Positions 33,926 through 43,095 of a stretch of DNA of 64,000 nucleotides are shown in pieces. The notes under the pieces are model-generated. The model was given only the letters and a program-made list of their open reading frames with translations, was not told the DNA's origin and did no database searches. Source of the DNA: Persicitalea sp963803495 (lineage in GTDB: Bacteria > Bacteroidota > Bacteroidia > Cytophagales > Spirosomataceae); the NCBI GenBank assembly GCA_963803495.1, contig CAWDMP010000002.1, positions 4,402,001-4,466,000 on the forward strand, written 5' to 3'. The position numbers and the translations under genes were made by a program. How positions within the stretch are numbered: position 1 is the stretch's first letter; each line of letters opens with the position of its first letter.

Positions 33926-36460
33926 ATGGAAGCTAAATTTTCAAATCGAGTAAAAGAAGTGATCACCCTCAGCCGCGAAGAGGCCCTACGACTGGGGCAC
34001 GACTTCATCGGCGCGGAGCACCTGCTTCTGGGGATGATCCGCGAAGGCGATGGCGTGGCCATTGGTCTGTTGAAAAAGTTGGGCGTGTCCCTGGAAGAAA
34101 TCCGGCTTACCATCGAGCAGGCTACCAAGGGCTCGGTCACCAACAATGTCAAGAACTTGCAGAATATCCCGCTGACGCGTCAGTCGGAGAAGGTTCTTAA
34201 AATTACGTATCTGGAAGCCAAGATTTTCAAGAGTCCGCTCATCGGCACGGAGCATTTGCTGTTGTCGATTCTGCGCGACGAGGACAATGTGGCCACCCAG
34301 ATTCTGCACCGGTTTAATGTCAACTACGAAGTAATTAAAGAAATGCTGGAATATCAATCATCAGGAACGCCCCCCCGCATGGGCTCCGACACCGAAGACG
34401 ATGGCGACGACCCACGTTCATCGGGCATGTTTGGCAGCGGCGGCTCGTCGGGCAAGGAATCGAAAGGCGGCGAAAAATCGCGTACCCCGGTACTCGATAA
34501 CTTTGGCCGCGATCTTACCAAATTAGCCGAAGTAGGCAAACTCGATCCCATCGTGGGTCGTGAGAAAGAAATCGAGCGCGTGGCCCAGATCCTGAGCCGC
34601 CGAAAGAAGAACAACCCGATTTTGATCGGTGAGCCCGGCGTAGGTAAAACCGCCATCGCCGAGGGATTGGCGCTACGCATCGTGCAGAAGAAAGTATCAC
34701 GCGTCCTGTTCGGCAAACGTGTCGTCACGCTAGACCTCGCTTCGTTGGTAGCCGGTACCAAGTACCGCGGTCAATTTGAAGAGCGCATGAAGGCCGTGAT
34801 GAACGAGCTGGAAAAGTCGCCGGATGTCATTCTGTTTATTGACGAGCTGCATACGATTGTGGGAGCGGGTGGTGCTTCCGGCTCGCTGGATGCCTCCAAC
34901 ATGTTCAAGCCTGCCCTGGCGCGAGGCGAAATCCAATGCATTGGAGCCACTACGCTGGACGAGTACCGTCAGTACATCGAGAAAGACGGCGCCCTGGCCC
35001 GTCGCTTCCAGATGGTAATGGTCGACGCCACTTCCGTCGAGGAGACGATTCAGATTTTGGAAAATATCAAAGATAAGTACGAAGAGCATCACCACGTCAA
35101 CTACACTGCTGATGCACTCGAGTCGGCCGTGAAACTCTCAGAACGCTACATTACCGACCGCTTCCTGCCCGATAAGGCCATCGACGTAATGGACGAGGTC
35201 GGTGCGCGGGTACACATCAGCAATATCACGGTACCCGAGGATATCCTGAAACTCGAAGAGCAAATCGAGAATATCAAGCAGGAGAAAAATCGGGTAGTAA
35301 AGAGCCAGAAATACGAAGAAGCTGCCCAACTGCGTGACCGTGAAAAGAAGCTCATCGACCAACTGGATCGCGCCAAGCAACTTTGGGAAGAAGAAACAAA
35401 GCAGAAGCGCTACACCGTTACGGAGCAAAATGTGGCCGAAGTCGTGGCGATGATGACGGGTATTCCGCTCACCAACGTATCGCTAGACGAAGGCAAGAAG
35501 CTGTTGCACATGGCCGATGAGCTGAAAGCCAAGGTCATTGGGCAGAATCCGCCGATCGAGAAACTGACGAAAGCCATTCAGCGGACCCGCGTAGGCTTGA
35601 AGGACCCTAAGAAGCCCATTGGTTCGTTTATCTTCCTGGGCCCGACGGGTGTAGGTAAAACAGAATTGGCGAAGGTATTGGCTACCTACCTATTCGATAA
35701 GGAGGACGCGCTGGTACGCATCGACATGAGTGAGTACATGGAGAAATTCAGTGTCTCGCGGCTCGTGGGAGCGCCTCCGGGCTACGTCGGCTACGAAGAG
35801 GGTGGGCAGCTGACCGAAAAAATCCGCCGCAAGCCTTACAGCGTGGTGCTACTGGACGAAATCGAGAAAGCGCACCCAGATGTTTTCAACATTCTGCTTC
35901 AGGTACTCGACGATGGTATTCTGACCGATGGTCTGGGTCGTCGCGTCGACTTCCGCAACACGATCATCATCATGACGTCTAACATTGGCGCGCGTGACCT
36001 GAAAGACTTCGGCAGCGGTATCGGTTTTGCCACTAAGAAAAGCGAAAGTCAGGACGAGGTTATGCGGAGTACAATTCAAAGCGCCCTGCGTAAGGCGTTC
36101 TCCCCCGAATTCCTGAACCGTCTGGACGATGTGATTGTGTTCAATTCTTTGCAGCGTGAGGACTTGCACCGGATCATCGACATTTCGCTCGACAAACTGT
36201 TCAGCCGCATCAAGGGGTTGGGATACGAGATCGAGCTGACGATTCCGGCAAAGGACTTCTTATCAGAGAAGGGCTATGACCCACAGTACGGCGCGCGTCC
36301 TTTGAACCGGGCGATCCAGAAGTACCTGGAAGATCCGATTGCTGAGGAAATCCTGAAAGGCGAACTACAAGATGGCGACATCCTGGTAGCTGACCACGAA
36401 GAGGAAAGCGAACAACTCAGCATCACGGTACGGAAAAAGGCCGAAGAGGTTGAGAATTAA
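33926..36460 (+). CDS. clpC: ATP-dependent Clp protease ATP-binding subunit ClpC
   Basis: An 844-residue AAA+ unfoldase that feeds substrates to ClpP. Two Clp-N repeats (about 1-145) are followed by an acidic/Gly-Ser linker. AAA-1 has Walker A GEPGVGKT at 235-242. A UVR-type coiled region (EEQIENIKQEKNRVVKSQKYEEAAQLRD, about 435-465) marks ClpC rather than ClpA or ClpB. AAA-2 has Walker A GPTGVGKT and the pore/EYMEKFSVSRLVGAPPGYVG segment. The loop SGIGFATKK holds the IGF tripeptide used to dock onto ClpP. The frame extends 25 codons upstream to an ATG touching the WbqC stop, but homology begins at the MEAKFSNRVK ATG. A strong terminator follows. Confidence 0.96.
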   Translation: MEAKFSNRVKEVITLSREEALRLGHDFIGAEHLLLGMIREGDGVAIGLLKKLGVSLEEIRLTIEQATKGSVTNNVKNLQNIPLTRQSEKVLKITYLEAKIFKSPLIGTEHLLLSILRDEDNVATQILHRFNVNYEVIKEMLEYQSSGTPPRMGSDTEDDGDDPRSSGMFGSGGSSGKESKGGEKSRTPVLDNFGRDLTKLAEVGKLDPIVGREKEIERVAQILSRRKKNNPILIGEPGVGKTAIAEGLALRIVQKKVSRVLFGKRVVTLDLASLVAGTKYRGQFEERMKAVMNELEKSPDVILFIDELHTIVGAGGASGSLDASNMFKPALARGEIQCIGATTLDEYRQYIEKDGALARRFQMVMVDATSVEETIQILENIKDKYEEHHHVNYTADALESAVKLSERYITDRFLPDKAIDVMDEVGARVHISNITVPEDILKLEEQIENIKQEKNRVVKSQKYEEAAQLRDREKKLIDQLDRAKQLWEEETKQKRYTVTEQNVAEVVAMMTGIPLTNVSLDEGKKLLHMADELKAKVIGQNPPIEKLTKAIQRTRVGLKDPKKPIGSFIFLGPTGVGKTELAKVLATYLFDKEDALVRIDMSEYMEKFSVSRLVGAPPGYVGYEEGGQLTEKIRRKPYSVVLLDEIEKAHPDVFNILLQVLDDGILTDGLGRRVDFRNTIIIMTSNIGARDLKDFGSGIGFATKKSESQDEVMRSTIQSALRKAFSPEFLNRLDDVIVFNSLQREDLHRIIDISLDKLFSRIKGLGYEIELTIPAKDFLSEKGYDPQYGARPLNRAIQKYLEDPIAEEILKGELQDGDILVADHEEESEQLSITVRKKAEEVEN

Positions 36461-36486
36461 ATTTTTGAGCTATCTGAATATCTTTC

Positions 36487-36517
36487 AAAGAGACCGCTTT
36501 TCGAGGCGGTCTCTTTT
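36487..36517 (+). terminator. Intrinsic terminator after clpC
   Basis: An 11-bp stem AAAGAGACCGC/GCGGTCTCTTT with an 8-nt loop and a TTTT end lies 27 bp after the clpC stop. Confidence 0.88.
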
Positions 36518-36637
36518 CGTATTTATTACTTTCTGATCCCGAATTATTTTCTGATAAGGAAAAGATGGCCCCGTATTTGACGTTTAGAAAGCAATACACA
36601 CTACTACTGAGTTGAAAAAAGTTTAAAATCCAAATTC

Positions 36638-37357
36638 ATGGCGGATGAGCGCGAACTCGCAAAAGAGGAGCGAGCTAAACTGAAAAGTAAAAGAAGAGGA
36701 AGCGGTAAAAAGCGTTACCCTACCCAAACGCCCTGGGGTTTGGTGTTGTTCATTGTGTTGGGCCTGGGGCTGTTGGGGCTGTACATCGGTTGGCTCAATG
36801 CCCCGGACAATACGAAAGGAGGCAATATATTGTCGTATCTGTTTGGTAATGCAGAGGATAAGCCCACCGTGGATCAATTGTCCGCTCGCTCGGATTCGCT
36901 CGCTATCTGGGCTGATTCGCCGTTGACCAGTACCACGCTCGACCAGGATGTGCCGACCGACGGCTTGTGGGGTGACGACCCTGTCGCCGACCCCGCGCCA
37001 GTCACTGGTTCCCCCTTTCAGGATGAAGTGCCTGTCGTCAGTACACCACCGCCGGCACTTGCCCCTTCTGTTCAAAGAACGCCACCCACGCCTGCAACGG
37101 GAAACGAATCACTCACTGGCTCAAAAACCTATCAGGTCGTAGCGGGAAGATTCAAAAGCAGAGGCTCGGCCCAAATGCGCATTCGCGAGCTGCGACAGGG
37201 CAATTACCCTGCCAGATTGGTTGAATCGAGTTCGGCCGATGCGCCTTACGAGGTAGTTGTCGGTGAGTTCAAAAGCTACAACCGCGCGAAAAGCAAGGCC
37301 AATGAGATTGGCTTTATTCTGGAAATTGAGGCTAGTGTAGAGGAGAAAAAGCAGTAA
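36638..37357 (+). CDS. SPOR domain membrane protein
   Basis: A 239-residue bitopic protein. A basic, lysine-rich cytoplasmic head (1-30) is followed by one membrane helix (about 33-53, WGLVLFIVLGLGLLGLYIGW). A Pro/Thr/Asp-rich periplasmic linker comes next, then a C-terminal SPOR domain (about 165-239): YQVVAGRFKSRGSAQMRIRELR paired with YEVVVGEFKSYNRAKSKANEI. SPOR domains bind denuded peptidoglycan at division sites, so a role in cell division or envelope remodelling is likely by family knowledge. Transcribed alone, rightward; it converges on the sterol desaturase gene. Confidence 0.87.
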   Translation: MADERELAKEERAKLKSKRRGSGKKRYPTQTPWGLVLFIVLGLGLLGLYIGWLNAPDNTKGGNILSYLFGNAEDKPTVDQLSARSDSLAIWADSPLTSTTLDQDVPTDGLWGDDPVADPAPVTGSPFQDEVPVVSTPPPALAPSVQRTPPTPATGNESLTGSKTYQVVAGRFKSRGSAQMRIRELRQGNYPARLVESSSADAPYEVVVGEFKSYNRAKSKANEIGFILEIEASVEEKKQ

Positions 37358-37382
37358 CCTGCCCATGCCGCTGACCACTATC

Positions 37383-38353
37383 TTATCGACTTTTCGATGC
37401 CATCTTTCTGATATTCTGAAACGGCCGCACCATTTGCCCCACAAAGTCTTTCGGAAAAGCTTCTTCGTCGGGTAGGCCGACAGGCAGGTACTCATTGTCC
37501 TCGGGCCAGTAATTAGTTTTGAAAATGAAATCCCACACGCTGAGTGTGATGCCGTAGTTGAAGCCGGTGGGGTAGGAGGCGGGCATTTCCTTAGCGTGGT
37601 GCCACAGATGCATTTGCGGGCCATTGAGGAAGTACTTCAATTTGCCCAGCCGGATGTACAGATTGGCGTGGCCCAGCTGTCCGGTGACGAGCGTGAAGAT
37701 GTGAACGATGAAAAAATCATCTATGCCAAAGCCGATCATCGCCAGCGGAATGTACTCCAGAGTCCGGTAGAAGATATTCTCCATAAAGTGAAACCGCAAC
37801 AGCGCGGCAAAGCCCATCTCTTCACGCTGTGGTGTACTTTGTGGAATTCCCACATCCAGGGCACGTGGTGCAGCAGGCGGTGAATGTTCCATTGCAGGAA
37901 ATCGCGGATCACAAAAATGAGCAGCAATTGCGCCCAAGTGGGTAAGCCGCCTACCTCGATCGCCACGATGTTGGTAATGCCAAACAAGCCTAGAAAATCA
38001 TTAAAAAGCTCGACGCCCACCATCGACAGCGCGTTGTAGGCGATTAGCGAAAACAGGAAGTAGTTCCAGATGAGGTAGAAAGCATCCATCCAGAAATCCT
38101 GCCGAATGAGCGGCTGGTTTTTGCGCCAGGGAAAAGCGATTTCCAGCAGCCAGATCACCACGGAAGCGCCCACGAGCCAGTAGAAGTAGTTGTGCCAGCG
38201 TGGGTGAAGTATTTCCCCGGTCAAGTACTGCCAGTAACCTTGGTAGGCCCCGGCGATGGTGTGCAGGTATTTTTCCAAAGAAAGGTTTTTAGGGATTAAG
38301 TTGTTAGGTGTTAGCTTTTTCAGTTTTTTAGTACTAAATCCTTCATGCTCCAT
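37383..38353 (-). pseudogene. Sterol desaturase/fatty acid hydroxylase family protein (frameshifted)
   Basis: A membrane di-iron hydroxylase-like protein, 323 residues once one missing base near 37822 is restored (GTGAAGAGATG; GTGAAGGAGATG gives the canonical HHSVKEMGF). Histidine clusters are visible on both sides of the break: RHxxH-like HRLLHH, EFHKVHHS, and later QMHLWHH. Four to five membrane segments match the family, which hydroxylates or desaturates lipids. The start overlaps the small upstream membrane-protein gene by 11 bp. Residues about 10-30 are encoded by AACACCTAACAAC-type reiterated sequence, so the true N-terminus is uncertain. Both halves look conserved; a sequencing deletion is plausible. 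Confidence 0.8.
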
Positions 38354-38564
38354 TCCAAACCCGGGCCACAAAAGTATAGGCCACGAACAGGATGAAGACG
38401 ACTAGCGCGATGCCCAGCATCAGCACCAAAATCCGGGAACCTTCCTGGAAGGCGGTACGATCGCTGCCGTCGGTTTGCTGCTGGTTTTGGAAGCGCGCCC
38501 TAAAGTAACCAATGGTGTAGGCCAGTACGCCGAAAATCAGGATTCCGAGGAAAATTCTTGACAT
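38343..38564 (-). CDS. Small two-helix membrane protein
   Basis: A 73-residue protein with two hydrophobic segments (about 4-21, FLGILIFGVLAYTIGYF; and 46-68, ILVLMLGIALVVFILFVAYTFVA) joined by a polar Gln-rich loop. It is not recognised as a named family. Its position directly before the sterol desaturase, with an 11-bp overlap, suggests co-transcription. Codon use and a clean ATG make it a credible gene despite its size. Confidence 0.6.
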   Translation of the reverse strand: MSRIFLGILIFGVLAYTIGYFRARFQNQQQTDGSDRTAFQEGSRILVLMLGIALVVFILFVAYTFVARVWNGA

Positions 38565-38642
38565 GAATTCGATGTAGTTAGGTAGGGATTAGGACAAAAC
38601 AACGCTTGGCGTCTGATTGAAATTCCCCAAAGTACTTCCAAC

Positions 38643-38674
38643 TTTGCGCCCAAAGGCCCAAAGGAGTATCTTTG
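38643..38674 (+). promoter_or_regulatory. Bacteroidota primary-sigma promoter of fabG
   Basis: TTTG (38643-38646), a 20-nt spacer, then TATCTTTG (38667-38674) fit the -33/-7 consensus. The fabG ATG is 40 bp downstream of the -7 element, leaving a leader of about 35 nt. Confidence 0.72.
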
Positions 38675-38714
38675 TTTCAAAATTAAGCTGCCGGAATCCA
38701 TAGTTACCCACCGA

Positions 38715-39461
38715 ATGAAACTTTTAGAAAACAAAACCGCCCTGATTACGGGCGCTTCCCGGGGCATCGGCCGGGCCATCGCCATGAAATTTGCCGAAGA
38801 AGGCGCCAACGTAGCCTTCACGTTTTTGTCGAGCGTGGAGAAAGGTCATGCCCTGGTAGCCGAGCTGGAAGCATTCGGCATCAAGGCCAAGGGGTACCGC
38901 TCCGACGCCGCTGATTTCCGGGCCGCTGAGCAATTGATCGTCGATGTGGTGGCCGACTTCGGACAGCTCGATGTATTGGTCAACAATGCGGGTGTTACGC
39001 GCGACGCCCTGCTGATGCGCATGAGCGAAGAACAATGGGATACGGTGATGAACGTTAACTTAAAATCGGTATTCAACCTGACCAAAGCCGCCATCAAACC
39101 CATGATGCGGGCCAAGCAGGGTTCGATAATCAACATCACCTCGGTGGTGGGAATCATGGGCAATGCCGGACAGGCCAACTACGCGGCCTCCAAGGCGGGT
39201 ATCATCGGTTTTTCCAAGTCCGTCGCGCTGGAACTGGGCTCGCGCAACATCCGTTCCAATGCGGTGGCGCCGGGCTTCATCGAAACCGAAATGACCGACG
39301 CCCTCGAAGCCAAAGCGCTCGACGAGTGGAAGAACTCGATTCCGCTCAAGCGGGGGGGTAAGCCCGAGGAAGTCGCCGACGCCTGTGTGTTCCTAGGCTC
39401 GGATCGGTCGCGCTACATCACCGGCCAGGTTCTGCAGGTCGATGGCGGCATGTTGACTTGA
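38715..39461 (+). CDS. fabG: 3-oxoacyl-[acyl-carrier-protein] reductase
   Basis: A 248-residue short-chain dehydrogenase reducing 3-oxoacyl-ACP with NADPH in fatty-acid synthesis. The cofactor loop TGASRGIGRAIA (11-22), NNAGVTRDALLMRM, catalytic Ser in NITSVVGIMGN, and YAASKAG with catalytic Tyr and Lys are all in place. The C-terminal VAPGFIETEMTDAL and GQVLQVDGGM are the typical FabG end. Length is standard (244-248). It has its own promoter and is followed 26 bp later by the VWA-type gene. Confidence 0.94.
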   Translation: MKLLENKTALITGASRGIGRAIAMKFAEEGANVAFTFLSSVEKGHALVAELEAFGIKAKGYRSDAADFRAAEQLIVDVVADFGQLDVLVNNAGVTRDALLMRMSEEQWDTVMNVNLKSVFNLTKAAIKPMMRAKQGSIINITSVVGIMGNAGQANYAASKAGIIGFSKSVALELGSRNIRSNAVAPGFIETEMTDALEAKALDEWKNSIPLKRGGKPEEVADACVFLGSDRSRYITGQVLQVDGGMLT

Positions 39462-39487
39462 TCCCTACTTAAACCCAAGCCCCGTTC

Positions 39488-41570
39488 ATGCGTTCCGAGC
39501 TTTTCCTGCAAACTTCTCCTTGGTTTATCCTGCTGTGCCTGCTGGCGGGCGCGGCCTACGCTTTTTTTCTGTATCAGCCCGAGCCTTCGTGGAGCAAACA
39601 ACTCAACGCCGCGCTGGCCGTGCTGCGGGGTACCCTGGTTTCGGTGATATGCTTTCTACTCCTGGGGCCGCTGGTGCGCACGATTCAGACAACCACCGAC
39701 AAGGCCAAGGTAGTGCTGGCGATCGACAATTCGCAATCGACGGCGGCGGCGGGTACCAAAGCCTTGCCGCAACTGGCCACCATGGCCCAACAGCTCACCG
39801 ACAACGGCTACGAGGTGAGTATCGAGACGCTGGGCGACGCTGCGCCAACGCCCCCCGCGCTGGATTCCGTCAGGTTCAGCCAAACCACCACCGACCTGGC
39901 TTCGATGCTGGGCACGGTGCGAAGCAATTTCGAGGGGCAAAATCTGACGGATGTAGTACTACTGTCAGATGGGATCGTCAACCAGGGCCTTTCGCCGGCC
40001 TTTGCCAACTACCCGTTTCGGGTTCATACCGTCGCCATTGGCGACACCATCGCGCGCCGCGATGTGCTGGTGCGCAACGTGACCGCCAACCGCGTAGCCT
40101 ACATGGGCAACGACTTTCCGATTCGGGTCGATGTGGTGGGCAATGGCTTCGCCGGACGAAGTACCACGCTGTCGCTCAGGCAGGGCGGCCGCGTGATCGC
40201 GACGCAAAATGTGGTGATGAGCCGCGATGATTATTTTCAGTCGTTTACGTTTACCACTTCTTCCAATCAAAAAGGCGTGCAGCACTACACCGTCGAACTG
40301 GGGGGCGTGTCGGGTGAGCTGAGTACCCGCAACAACCGACGCGAGGTATACGTCGACATCATCGACGGCCGCGAGCGGATTTTATTGCTCGGCCTGGCCC
40401 CGCATCCCGACATCAAGGCGCTGCGCTCGATCGTGGAGCAAAACGAAAACTACGAAATGGACGTCCGGCTGCTGACCACGACGACCAACCTCAACGAGAT
40501 TTTTGACAAGACTTACGACCTGATTATCCTGCATCAACTACCCGATATCGCCGGGGTAGGCAGCGACGTAGTGCGTCGGTTGATGGCCAAAGAACACACC
40601 GACATTCTTCATTTTAGGGAATCAATCGGCCGTCGGGGCGTTCAACCCGCTCAACAAAGCCGTGCAGATTGCCGCCAATCCCGGGCAGTCCGACAGGGTG
40701 ACCGGCCAGCTCAATCCGTCTTTTCAACTCCTCAACCTCGACCCGCAACGGCTCGCTATTCTGGAAAGACTACCGCCGCTGTCGGTACCCTTTGGCGAGT
40801 ACCGCCTGACGCCCGGCAGCGAAGTGGTGCTGTACCAGCGCGTGGGCAGCGTCGCGACGACCAAGCCGCTGCTGACGGTCAACACCGCTGGGGAACGCAA
40901 AGTGGCCGTGCTGAGCGGCGAAGGCTTGTGGCAGTGGCGGCAGGAGGAATTTGCCCTAACCGAAAAGCAGGAGGTCGTCGACGAGTTATTTCAAAAAGTG
41001 ATTCAACTTTTGTCGGTCAAGGAAGACAAGCGCAAGTTTCGGGTGTACCCCGTGAGCGCCGAATTCGACGCGGGCGACCGCGTGGCGTTTCAGACGGAGA
41101 TTTACAACGACATCTACGAAAAAATCTACGGCCAGGAAGTCCAGCTCGACATTACCGATGAGCGGGGCAAAGTGCAGAACTACACCTATACCTACACTGC
41201 CGAAAACCCACGCTTCGAAATCAGCGGCCTGTCTGAGGGCGCGTACCGCTACCGTGCCGCCGCTACCCTGCGCTCCGGTCGCGAGCAGGTAAGCGGGCAG
41301 TTCATCGTGACCGACACCGACCTGGAAGCCCAAAACACGACGGCTGACTTCGGGCTGCTCCGCGAAGTGGCCCAGCGAACGGGCGGACGCTTCGTACAAC
41401 CGAATACGTTGGACGGACTCGTACAAATCATGACCAACAACCGGCCACCGGATCGCCTGGACAGTTCGGAGCAGATGGCGGAGTTGATTCAATTGAAGTG
41501 GCTGTTTTTTCTTCTACTCCTTCTGGCCACCACGGAATGGGTACTCCGCAAGTACAGCGGTAGTTATTGA
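39488..41570 (+). pseudogene. VWA-type membrane protein (frameshifted)
   Basis: A membrane-anchored protein of about 693 residues once one surplus base near 40604 is removed (ACCGACATTCTTC; dropping one A gives H-T-D-F-F-I-L-G-N). Two N-terminal membrane helices (about 12-60) precede a von Willebrand A-like domain with the MIDAS motif DNSQS (near residue 80). A beta-sandwich region, a glutamine-amidotransferase-like segment (HQLPDIAG...ILGNQSAVGAFNP) and a C-terminal helix (LKWLFFLLLLLATTEW) follow. This layout resembles Bacteroidota membrane proteins of the Bat/VWA group with unknown roles. The stop overlaps the next start (TGATG). Likely a sequencing indel, since both halves are intact. Confidence 0.75.
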
Positions 41571-42466
41571 TGAAGTACTTGGGCGCGATACTGCTCTTCG
41601 CTTTTGGTTTCTCAGGATCCGTTTTTGCTCAGGGTCCTGAAACAAAACAGGATAGCCTGCAACGGCCGAACTACCCGCTGCTGCACGGGATGTTCGCCGC
41701 GCAGACGGTCCTCTACGGTGGATCTATATACGGGCTGAGCAAAGCATGGTACCAGGACCCGCTCACGCGCTTTCGCATTGCCGACGATTCGCACGAATGG
41801 AAGCAGATGGACAAGGTCGGCCACCTGTATTCAGCCTTTCAGATCAGCCGTCACACGGCCGAGCTATACAGAAAGACGGGGGTAACCAAGAAGCAGGCGG
41901 TACTCTACGGTGCTATCTCGGGTTTCTTTTTCCAGACGCCCATCGAAATTCTGGATGGCTTCTCGAAAGAATACGGCTTCTCGCCCGGCGACATGGCCGC
42001 CAACCTAGTGGGACCGGCGCTGTTCGTGGGGCAGTACGCGCTCTGGGACGAGATCAGGATTCAGCCCAAGTACTCCTTTCACTTTACCCCGCTGGCCCAG
42101 GTGCGCCCCGAGCTACTTGGCGAAAAACGGACCGAGCAGTGGCTCAAAGACTACAACGGACAGACCTACTGGTTTTCGGCCAGTCCCGGTACGTTTGCGC
42201 CGCGCTCGCGCTGGCCGGCCTGGCTGTGCCTGTCGGCGGGTTACGGTATTCAGGACATGGTATCGGCCGAAACGGGTAAAAGCATCGAACTCGGATACCG
42301 GCCCTACCGGCAGTACTACCTTTCGGTCGATGTCGATTTTACCAGAATAAAAACGAACAGTAAGCTGGTCAGGACCGTCTTTTTCCTGCTCAACTCCCTT
42401 AAAATTCCCGCCCCGGCCCTCGCCTTTTCCAGAAAAGGGGTAGCCTTGAGAGGATTTTATTTCTAG
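41570..42466 (+). CDS. DUF2279-family exported protein
   Basis: A 298-residue exported protein of the DUF2279 (YfiM-like) family. A signal peptide ends at VFAQ (residue 21). The family core is visible: WYQDPLTRFRIADDSHEWKQMDKVGHLYSAFQISRHTAELYR, then FFQTPIEILDGFSKEYGFSPGDMAANLVG, a pattern with conserved Asp-His-Glu residues and an amphipathic helix pair. Function unknown. The ATG overlaps the previous stop in TGATG, so it is translationally coupled to the VWA-type gene. It marks the right edge of the core block; the next genes are a leftward accessory group. Confidence 0.8.
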   Translation: MKYLGAILLFAFGFSGSVFAQGPETKQDSLQRPNYPLLHGMFAAQTVLYGGSIYGLSKAWYQDPLTRFRIADDSHEWKQMDKVGHLYSAFQISRHTAELYRKTGVTKKQAVLYGAISGFFFQTPIEILDGFSKEYGFSPGDMAANLVGPALFVGQYALWDEIRIQPKYSFHFTPLAQVRPELLGEKRTEQWLKDYNGQTYWFSASPGTFAPRSRWPAWLCLSAGYGIQDMVSAETGKSIELGYRPYRQYYLSVDVDFTRIKTNSKLVRTVFFLLNSLKIPAPALAFSRKGVALRGFYF

Positions 42467-42504
42467 GGCTCAAATAGATTCCGGATAAGCTTGGGTTAGG
42501 CAGC

Positions 42505-43090
42505 CTAAAAGCTCCAATCCGTAACAGTTTCATCGTTTTTGTCATTCAGGATCAGGTAAAGTTTCAACAAACCCGAAACCAAATCCCCAGTTCCCAGCTT
42601 GGCTTCGTAGTAGGGATCGCCCTTCTGCCGGACAAAAAGCCCGTCTTTCCACAAAAACTTAGTAGCCATATCGGCGTACCGCCGGGCCTGGTCGAGGTGT
42701 TTTTTGTTCCTGGTCAGTTCGTACCCTTCCAGATAGGCATGAATGGCCTCGCCCAGATTCTGGTCGTTGTATATCTCCGGAATGGGTTGTTTACTCGTAA
42801 CAGATAGCGCTTTCTCCACAATGGCAGTGAGTTCTTTGGTCTTTTCGCGTTTGGCCATGTAGGCAGCCACCCGGCTCAGCGTAAGCAGGCTGGAAGTACC
42901 GTAACCTTCCTTCCAGGGGGTGGACCGGACGGCTTTTCAACCGGACTTCCGTCTAACTTTACTTCGCTGTAGTAGCTTTGGTTTTCTTCGTTCCAGCCGT
43001 ACTTATCGTAGGGTTTGAGTACCGCGACAGCCTGCAATCGACCTCTATCAGTGCTGCTCTCCCAGTGGGTTTTGAAGCGAGAATCACTTG
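42505..43090 (-). pseudogene. Remnant of a secreted (alpha/alpha) barrel protein, 5'-truncated
   Basis: Only the last about 190 residues remain of a protein homologous to the intact gene at 44241-45737. They run from about THWESSTDRGRLQAVAVL to LFVRQKGDPYYEAKLGTGDLVSGLL. A missing base near 42922 breaks the frame (VEKPSGPPP where VEKPVRSTPWKEGYG is expected). The first two-thirds are absent: the fragment begins immediately after the stop of the sialidase gene at 43096. The shared ending GDPYYEAKLG shows common ancestry with the intact copy, but the two have diverged considerably. It is non-functional as it stands. Confidence 0.8.
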
Positions 43091-43095
43091 TTTGC

